NCBI GenBank assembly: GCA_016808115.1 | Contig: JAEQBH010002196.1 | Span: 186,001-250,000, forward strand | DNA length: 64,000 nt | Direction of reading: 5' to 3' | Origin: Tetrastigma voinierianum | Lineage: Eukaryota > Streptophyta > Magnoliopsida > Vitales > Vitaceae | Shown: piece by piece, positions 57,494 through 64,000 of the stretch | How the letters are laid out: the number at the start of each line of letters is the position of its first letter | Position numbering within the stretch: the first letter of the stretch is position 1 | Made by a program: the position numbers and the translations under genes | Notes under the pieces: generated by a model | Told to the model about the DNA's origin: nothing | The model's input: only the letters and a program-made list of their open reading frames with translations | The model's database searches: none

Positions 57494-60400
57494 TTATGGA
57501 TTACCCACAAAAACGCCCATCCTCATAACATGTTCTAAATATGCCTTTAGAGGTAATCCTTTAGTTAATGGATCAACAACCATAAGTGTGGTCCTAATAT
57601 TTTCAATTGACACTTGTTGTTTCTGGACTCTTTCATTAACAACTAAATACTTTAAATCCATGTGTTTCGATCCACTAGAAAATTTTCCATTCTTAGAGAA
57701 GAAAACAAATAAGTGTTATCACAATATATTCTCAAAGGTTTAACAGAGTCGACAACACCAAGCCTACCAAAATTCCGCAACCATAAAGCATGACTCAAGC
57801 TTCAAAACAAGCAACAAACTCTACCCATTCGTCGTGGATGAAGCGATGGTGATTGATTTTTCACTCTTCCCACGGGTACTGTTATACTTACGCAAGACAA
57901 ATCCGAGTTGACTTTAAGCTATCAAAGACAAACACACTATAAAATCGAGTCGATAACCAACAACCTCTAATTGTTCGAGATCTTTTATATGTGAGCATAT
58001 AATCCTTTTGTCTCTCTTGTTATTTCTCATCCACTTTCTTTGCAACTTTCGGTGTTCGAATCATGATCTTTGGTATCTTCCTATTTGCCACCACTACGAC
58101 AAAATTGATATCCAGGTCTTGTATATGTTTGGCGTACATCAAACTCCTGACTGATGCATAGGGAATTTTCTTTCATTTGCGCCACTTTCCATGTTATTCC
58201 TTAGAGCCTTTGCATTTTTTACATAATTTGTCACCTTTCAATATAGATTTTTATAATACTAGATAATTGTAGTATATTAAATCTCTCAGAAGCCCGAACA
58301 ATATATCCTTTTAAAGGATCTAAACCTGGCACTCCTCGAGATCGATCCACTAAGGAATCTCGAGTGCGATATTATAGTTTGCCTGCCCATTATCAACCAT
58401 ATGAAAGTTTTTAGAGGGATCTTCACTTCAGCTCACTATAAACCAAGATCAGCGCTAGTAAACAAAAATATCATCCACATATAGTAACTGAAATATACAA
58501 ACGCATACATAGCACTCAGATATATGCAACGTCGACAATGTTCTCTTTAAATCAGAAGATCTCATTGGTATTATTAAACTTAATACCATTATCACGACTT
58601 TGTTTTAAGACCGTAAATGGATTTCTTTAATTTTACAAACTAGGTGTTCATTTCCTTTCTTTATCTGAACACCGGGTTGTTCCATGTAGATATCTTCATC
58701 CAATTCCCATTTAAGAATGCGGTTTTCACATCCATTTGATGTAACTCTAAATCAAATGAGCTACAGTGCCATGATGATTCTAAGCGAATCTTTCTTTGAA
58801 ACTAGAGAAGGAAGCTATCATGCATCAAATAATACCTTCCTTTTGGTGAAACCTTTGTACAAGAGTCGGCCTTAAATCGTTTGATATTACCTTTAGCATC
58901 GCACTTTGTCTTAAGACCCATTTACGGCCGGCAGGTTTACAACTATTGAGCAATTCGATGAGATCGGTTTCTTGTTATGGGCCATAGATTTCAACTCTTC
59001 ATTCATAACTTCCATCCATTTACTAGAATCATCAATTTCCATGGCTTGTGAAAGCGGCGGATCCTTCCTTATCCAGTATCCATGAATCAGTTCACGTAAT
59101 CGCCACATAATCATCTGCCAATGGCGGTCTCGTTTTTCTCTTTGAGATCTCCTCAAAGATGCTTGGAGTTGTGATGGCTCTACAGCATTTTCAATGGCAA
59201 TATTTTCTGGTGGTAATGAACCATCTCTATTATGTTGCTCATTTTCCTCAACTTGTTGAACAGGTTGATGGACAATAATTTCTTGAGGTAAAGAGAGTGG
59301 TGGGATAGCCTCTCTTATCTCTTCAACATCTACTTTTCTTGGTTCATTACTCCCACTAATTTCGCCATTCTCTAAAAATCTGGCATTACCGGTTTCAACT
59401 ATTCTCACAATGTGGTTAGGACAATAAAAATCTGTACCCTTTCGATTTATCTGGATAGCAAATGAAATATCCAGATATCATTCTTGAATCAAGCTTTTTC
59501 TAATGTGGGTTATAGATTCTTGCCTCCGCTGGACATCCCCATATATGTATATGTCTTAAGCTAGGTTTCCTACAGGTCCATATTTCGAAAGGGAGTTATT
59601 GGGCGCCTTACTAGGAACTCTGTTCAAGATATACATTACGGAGTTTTAAGGCTTCATCCCATAATGGAAATAGATACGAGAAGAGTAACTCATCATACTC
59701 CTAACCATTTCCATTAATGTGCGAGTCGCGCTCAGCGAAACACCATTATGGCGTAAGCATTTCCCGAGCGGTATTATCGCGAGCACGAGATACCATGCTT
59801 TTCAAGGAATTTGGCAAGGAATTTAGGATTTTGTCTGATTCATCATATGCGCCATAATATTCCAGCCTCGTCGATCTCACAATTTTAATCTTTTTATCTA
59901 ATTGTCTCTGGCCTACTGATATGAACATCTGAAGATGTCAATGGCCTAAGACTTTTCATACATTCTAGATAAACACTTAACCATAGCAGAGATAGATCAT
60001 CTATAAAGGTGATAAAATATTTCTCTCTCTTTATAAAACATGGAGCAGAGAGTGGTCCACGAAATATACGTATGAATTATCTCAGGAGCTCATTACTTCT
60101 TGTGGCACCTTTCTTTTGTATGTTTGGTTGCTTTCCCTTTACAATCCACGCATGTGAAAATCGATGAAGTCGAATTTTGTAAATTCGCTGTTATACGCTG
60201 TAACTTCTACATTCTTTCCACCCCAGAGATGTGCCACTGATCTTACATTGCCACAAGATTGAAGAATTTTCATTAATTAAAAACCATACCCAGTTTTGAA
60301 CCAACATTTGAATGCGGGGTTGTAGTAAAGCTTGTGCAAATTCATGATTCAAGGAAATTTATATAACGATCACATAAAATACGAATTAATATAAAGATTT

Positions 60401-61434
60401 AACATCTAAACGTTATCTATGGCCGAATAAAAACGGAATATCAGATAGCATCTATTTGGACAAGGAAACTAAATTCCTAGAGATGAAGGTACATAAAGTG
60501 TTTAAAAGATCCATTCGATGACCCGTCTCTAATAGTAAGCGATAGGTACCAACAGCTATCACTCCAACCTTGAGACGGTTTCCCATATAGAGGAACTTTT
60601 CACTTTCCTTTGGTTTCCTGGTTATAAGGAATCCCTCTCTTTTTGAACCAAGCCTTGCGCTTGATAAAGTCCTTCTTCACATGCCCTTTCTTGCCACAAA
60701 AGTAGCAACTTACCATGAATTTTCCATCATGACTCTGGCTACCTTCCCAGTCCGCTTTCTTAGGTGGAAAGTTCTTTCCACTTTTAATTTCCGCTTTCTT
60801 CTTCGTGACTCCATGAGTTACATTGAAGCGAATTATGTCCTTCTTGTCTTAATCTCCTTCCTCTTGTATGCACTTTCTTGGTGACTCTGTTCAGAGTTCC
60901 ACTAATCCCTATTAGTATTATAGTGGATTTTGAATGGAGCGGGTGATGGAAGTGAGTTAGACGAAAACTATACTACTGGAACTCATCGTACCCATGCGCA
61001 ATTGCCTTAAGCTTTCGACACTTTTCATTCATGTTTAAAATATATTCTTGAATACCTTCGACCATCATATTTCATGGTGTTGGTCAATTCTACCATCAAT
61101 GTGCTGCGAGGACTTATCGGTAGCGTTTGAAGCGCTCCATATGAATTCGAGAATTAGGAAAACTCGGTTTGAGGTCTTGATATTATTGGGAATAGTCATT
61201 CTCGCAGCATAGGGCTGATGCATTGGATCTTGCCAGGGCTTTTGATTGTTCACTTGCTCGAATCTTGTCATCCGTAGCTTGGAGGTTTATCAGATTGTCG
61301 CCCGGTCGAATCAATCGCCCGGTGAGAATTGGACCTTTCATACCATTCGAGGAAAAGTTCGACCCATCAAAAGCAGTCTGTATTCCAGATGCAAGAGAGT
61401 GTAATGAAGTGGGAGGCTGTACAAAATATAACAA
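57494..61434 (-). pseudogene. Copia copy 2: gag-protease-integrase-RT-RNase H
   Basis: Minus strand, about 3.9 kb. Gag at 61434-61040 (TAFDGSNFSSNGMKG, NNQKPWQDPMHQ); zinc knuckle at 60675-60710 reads CYFCGKKGHVKKDF, with the last cysteine replaced by phenylalanine; protease-side motif GTYRLLLETGHRMDL at about 60505-60550; GAG-pre-integrase and integrase at 59450-60300; linker open for 165 codons at 59408-58911 (LRRSQREKR, SKWMEVMNEELKSM); RT catalytic motif LLYVDDIFV at about 58455-58485, intact; SLMYAK and DI motif at about 58100-58140; RNase H end TKGLPPKAYLEHV at about 57530-57572, stop at 57494. In the family this polyprotein carries out reverse transcription and integration. Many frameshifts make it inactive. 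Confidence 0.88.
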
Positions 61435-62326
61435 TGTTCACAATAAGGCCCTCAGTATAAAATAAATAGCAATGAAGCTAAATGATATCATTAAAATTCT
61501 CCCTTTGAGTAGGAATTTTAACATATCAGTGTTCACTTGGAGGAGCTTACTTTACTATTTTGTGTCATTTATATGTTACCTTTGGGTAACCATTTTACCT
61601 TTCTAAGCAACACAAAATAAAACCATTAATTAATAATTGCGAGTGCTCTCAAATGATTTGGTGATCGTTCTCCCCAGTATAAAGAGAATTATTAAGAATT
61701 TTATAAGTCTCATTTATTCTTTATATCTTAGATGATAAATACAAGGCTCACTAATTTAGGTTACTTTGTGACTTTCTAGAATTGAATTAACCTTACATTT
61801 ATAAATTGTCATTTGAATAAAATTTCACAATATAGAGTAATTCTTACCTTTAAGTTCTAAGAATGGAAATAGTATCTTTAATAATCATCTGATTCAATAA
61901 TCAATCATAATAAAATCAAAAAAATCGATATTCATCGGATAATTTCACAGGTTGAATCCACGGGATATATGGACATCTTAAAGGCTGATTTCATATTCAA
62001 ATAAGTGATAAACTGACAATCCCGGCTAACCCGGTCGTGATTCTATATTTCTCCTTTATTGAAGCTTCAACTTTGGTGTCTAAAGCGCGCTGAAAGCGAC
62101 CCCGATGTCGTGACAATGGCGCAGCGACCCTTGGCGGCCTTGAACGGCGCCCTCGCGAGCATTGATCCGATCCGCGTTACGGAAAATAAAAATCTTCATC
62201 ACGCATTGAGGCCGGTCTTTATTTAAATTTTTTTTTGTTATTCATTTTAGTGAGGCAGTGTCGAAGATAAATCTCAAAATTTAATCTTTATAAAACAATG
62301 ATTCTGAATATTTAAATTCAATCTAG
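61435..62326 (-). other. Leader region of Copia copy 2
   Basis: Lies between the gag start and the primer site. It is unusually long (about 890 bp), with a GC-richer patch at 62020-62200 unlike its surroundings. No coding motif. Confidence 0.5.
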
Positions 62327-62338
62327 CTCTGATACTAA
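62327..62338 (-). other. Copia primer-binding site
   Basis: Minus strand TAGTATCAGAGC, one mismatch to TGGTATCAGAGC, directly beside the LTR end (..CCCAACA). Confidence 0.75.
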
Positions 62339-62339
62339 T

Positions 62340-63215
62340 TGTTGGGATTTAATACGGAAATTAACACACAATATTCCAGATCATTGAGTTCAAACTCATC
62401 TCTGATAAAATAATAATAAATATAGATTACATACTTGATAGTGAGATATCTTAGAAGCAGGGATACGTTCGTTCCGGATCTTGATCTCTTAAAAGCAGGG
62501 ATGTTCTGTACTAGATGTGCCTACGAAACAAATAATAGCGGAAGCATGCACAGATTCTCCGTTTGGTAAATCTATCTTTGGATTCTTGGAAATGTAATTT
62601 AAAAATAAATGCGTAAATGCATCTGCAGTTCTTCGAGAAAGCAATGACGCAGCTTGATTACGAGATATGGCCCAGATCACTAGCGCACACACGTCAGGCC
62701 TCAAGGTATCCACACGAATAACTCTCGGGATCCTCCGCAAGAATTTTAACTCGAGAAGCAGCCATGCTAGTTCCCTCGAATCATCATGATCCTAACTTCA
62801 AGTTTTACGATCTATTTATAGATCGATTTTTTACGATTATAAATAATCCCTCATAAATAGGATCATTTAATTTCCTATCAGAGGAGAATTAATTCATAAT
62901 TAATTATCATAAATATGATAAATTAATTGATATAGCGAAAACTGATTATATATGGAGGAATTAATTCATAATTAATTTCCATAAATATTAGAAATTATTC
63001 ATAACTGATTTTAATATTTATTTCTAATATTTATGATAAATTAATTCACAATTAATTATCATAAATATTATAATTATCAAAATAATTATTTTTGTTTTTA
63101 ACCCGAAAAATTATTCTTTTTGTGTGTGTGACCCTTTAGGTTCCTAATCAACTGGCAATAAATATAAATTGTAATTCTTAGACTTATATTGGCTTTAATA
63201 CACATAAAACCAACA
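62340..63215 (-). mobile_element. Complete 5' LTR of Copia copy 2, 876 bp
   Basis: On the minus strand it starts TGTTGGTTTTATGTG at 63215 and ends TAAATCCCAACA at 62340. The short inverted termini TGTTGG/CCCAACA fit Copia LTRs, and a primer site follows. The outer terminus is fixed exactly because sorbitol dehydrogenase codons (VNPET) run up to the base before it. Confidence 0.88.
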
Positions 63216-63763
63216 GGTCTCGGGGTTAACCTGAGCTCGACGACAAGCATGGATTCCAACACTCAGCGACTCACACATTGCTCCTTCCTCCAAGCTCACA
63301 TTGTCAGGTAGCTTGAAACAAAGATTTGAAGGGTGGACCACCTGGTTGGCTAGAGAACCATTGGTTGGAGGAGATCCAAAAAACTTCATTTCCCTGCATA
63401 GATTGTATTGACCATTTCTACAAAGATTGCAGCCCGGTTCACGGCTAATGTCGGGCTCGAGCAACCGGTCACCTACTCCCGACATTCTTCCTTCCTCCCA
63501 GCTCCGCTGCATTTCACGGCCTCATGCCCGATCACCATCGGCTTCTTCTACTCACTCATTTTGCTCATTTGTCTTGAAGTGATGAACATCACTTCGCATA
63601 TCCTCTTGCTTTGATCCACATTTAACATCGTAGCTGGACCCGGGGATTGGGAGAATGAAGGGTTGAATCGGGTCTTGATACGGAAGCCAGGCTTATGTTT
63701 ATTACCAGCCTCCTCACTTGCCTCAAAACGGCACATCATGGGAGTTTCTCTTTCCCCATGCAT
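63216..63763 (-). pseudogene. SDH: Sorbitol (L-iditol) dehydrogenase, N-terminal half, broken by Copia
   Basis: Zinc-dependent medium-chain dehydrogenase that oxidises sorbitol to fructose with NAD in the cytosol of plants. The frame at 63512-63216 reads VGDRLLEP, then CNLCRNGQYNLC with the structural zinc cysteines, MKFFGSPPTNGSLANQVVHP, LCFKLPDNVSLEEGAMCESL and GIHACRRAQVNPET; the family continues with the NAD-binding GAGPIG loop, which is absent because the Copia LTR begins here. Upstream remnants need frame changes: KPMVIGHE at about 63520-63545, the catalytic-zinc segment ICGSDVHHFKT at about 63570-63605, and weaker N-terminal text near 63620-63690. Position 63763 is an ATG that could be the start. 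No intron is evident in this span. One copy residue, CESL, replaces the usual CEPL. About 170 of some 365 residues remain. Confidence 0.85.
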
Positions 63764-64000
63764 CTCTCTCTCTACTTCAGTCTATCGAGTTCTCGGAGGG
63801 ATTTATTCACCCAATGGAATCGATCCCTTTTGGGTTATATGTCGAATCACATTCACATCTTGTCAATGATTTTGATATCCTATTGTCCCAGTGGTGGTTG
63901 CGACTTGCGAGTATTTGCAATCAAGTTTATCTCTCCCTCCACCCTCTATCAAAATTTCCCTTCCCTTGCCTTAGGGAATAAAGCAAGCTCTATTTCCTTG
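63764..64000. other. Region upstream of the SDH fragment
   Basis: Would be 5' untranslated region or promoter of the SDH fragment (minus strand). It has a CT-rich run near 63760-63775 and another at 63930-63965 on the plus strand (GA-rich in the sense of the gene). No TATA box was confidently seen. Confidence 0.35.

Noticed and set aside
63216..63763. An intact, expressed sorbitol dehydrogenase gene
   Set aside because: The NAD-binding half is missing and at least two frame changes are needed in the part that remains.
1..64000. tRNA and rRNA genes
   Set aside because: No stretch with tRNA A- and B-box spacing or recognisable rRNA was noticed; only tRNA-complementary primer sites of retroelements were found. 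A dedicated scan was not possible here.

Overview
This is nuclear DNA from a flowering plant. It is AT-rich, packed with degenerate LTR retrotransposons nested in one another, and carries only two small fragments of ordinary plant genes. The species cannot be named from the sequence. No intact protein-coding gene, rRNA, tRNA or CRISPR array was recognised. Nearly every coding remnant has frameshifts or stops, so entries called pseudogene are homology-defined spans and not open frames.

Layout, 1-13.7 kb (mostly minus strand): an unidentified AT-rich stretch and a putative Copia LTR end come first. A Ty3/Gypsy element follows on the minus strand, with pol at 1795-5249, gag with an intact zinc knuckle at 7233-8420, and its 5' LTR starting at 11199. 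A plus-strand LTR at 5250-7232 splits it. This Gypsy element itself landed in the gag gene of a Tat/Ogre-type element (11200-12628). A PADRE/DUF4228-like gene fragment follows at about 13.8-14.16 kb.

Layout, 15-22 kb: a foldback MITE at about 15 kb precedes a Mutator-like element (15433-21924) with long inverted ends and an exact 9-bp target duplication. It contains a nested 2.35-kb solo LTR with an exact 5-bp duplication (CCTAG) and a nested Harbinger-type MITE with a TTA duplication. This nested stack is the best-supported structure in the window.

Layout, 23-47 kb: remnants of two Copia elements are followed by Gypsy element A (25710 to about 34829), which is interrupted by an LTR of a different family (29546-32019). 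A truncated LTR (34830-36977), AT-rich filler and Gypsy element B (38784-46872, both LTRs present, integrase core deleted) follow. A and B belong to one family by gag, protease and leader similarity.

Layout, 47-52 kb: degenerate tandem repeats of about 245 bp are followed by a 745-bp non-autonomous hAT element with an exact 8-bp duplication. Next come a small palindromic repeat and a large inverted repeat (arms about 48785-49735 and 50440-51535) whose arms both carry versions of an unrecognised reading frame.

Layout, 52-64 kb (minus strand): two tandem copies of one Copia element lie here (pol of copy 1 at 53691-56860, copy 2 at 57494-61434). The 5' LTR of copy 2 (62340-63215) abuts the N-terminal coding part of a sorbitol (L-iditol) dehydrogenase gene exactly at the LTR terminus, so the gene was broken there. 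The elements do not work together in a pathway; the window is a record of successive insertions, deletions and LTR recombinations.
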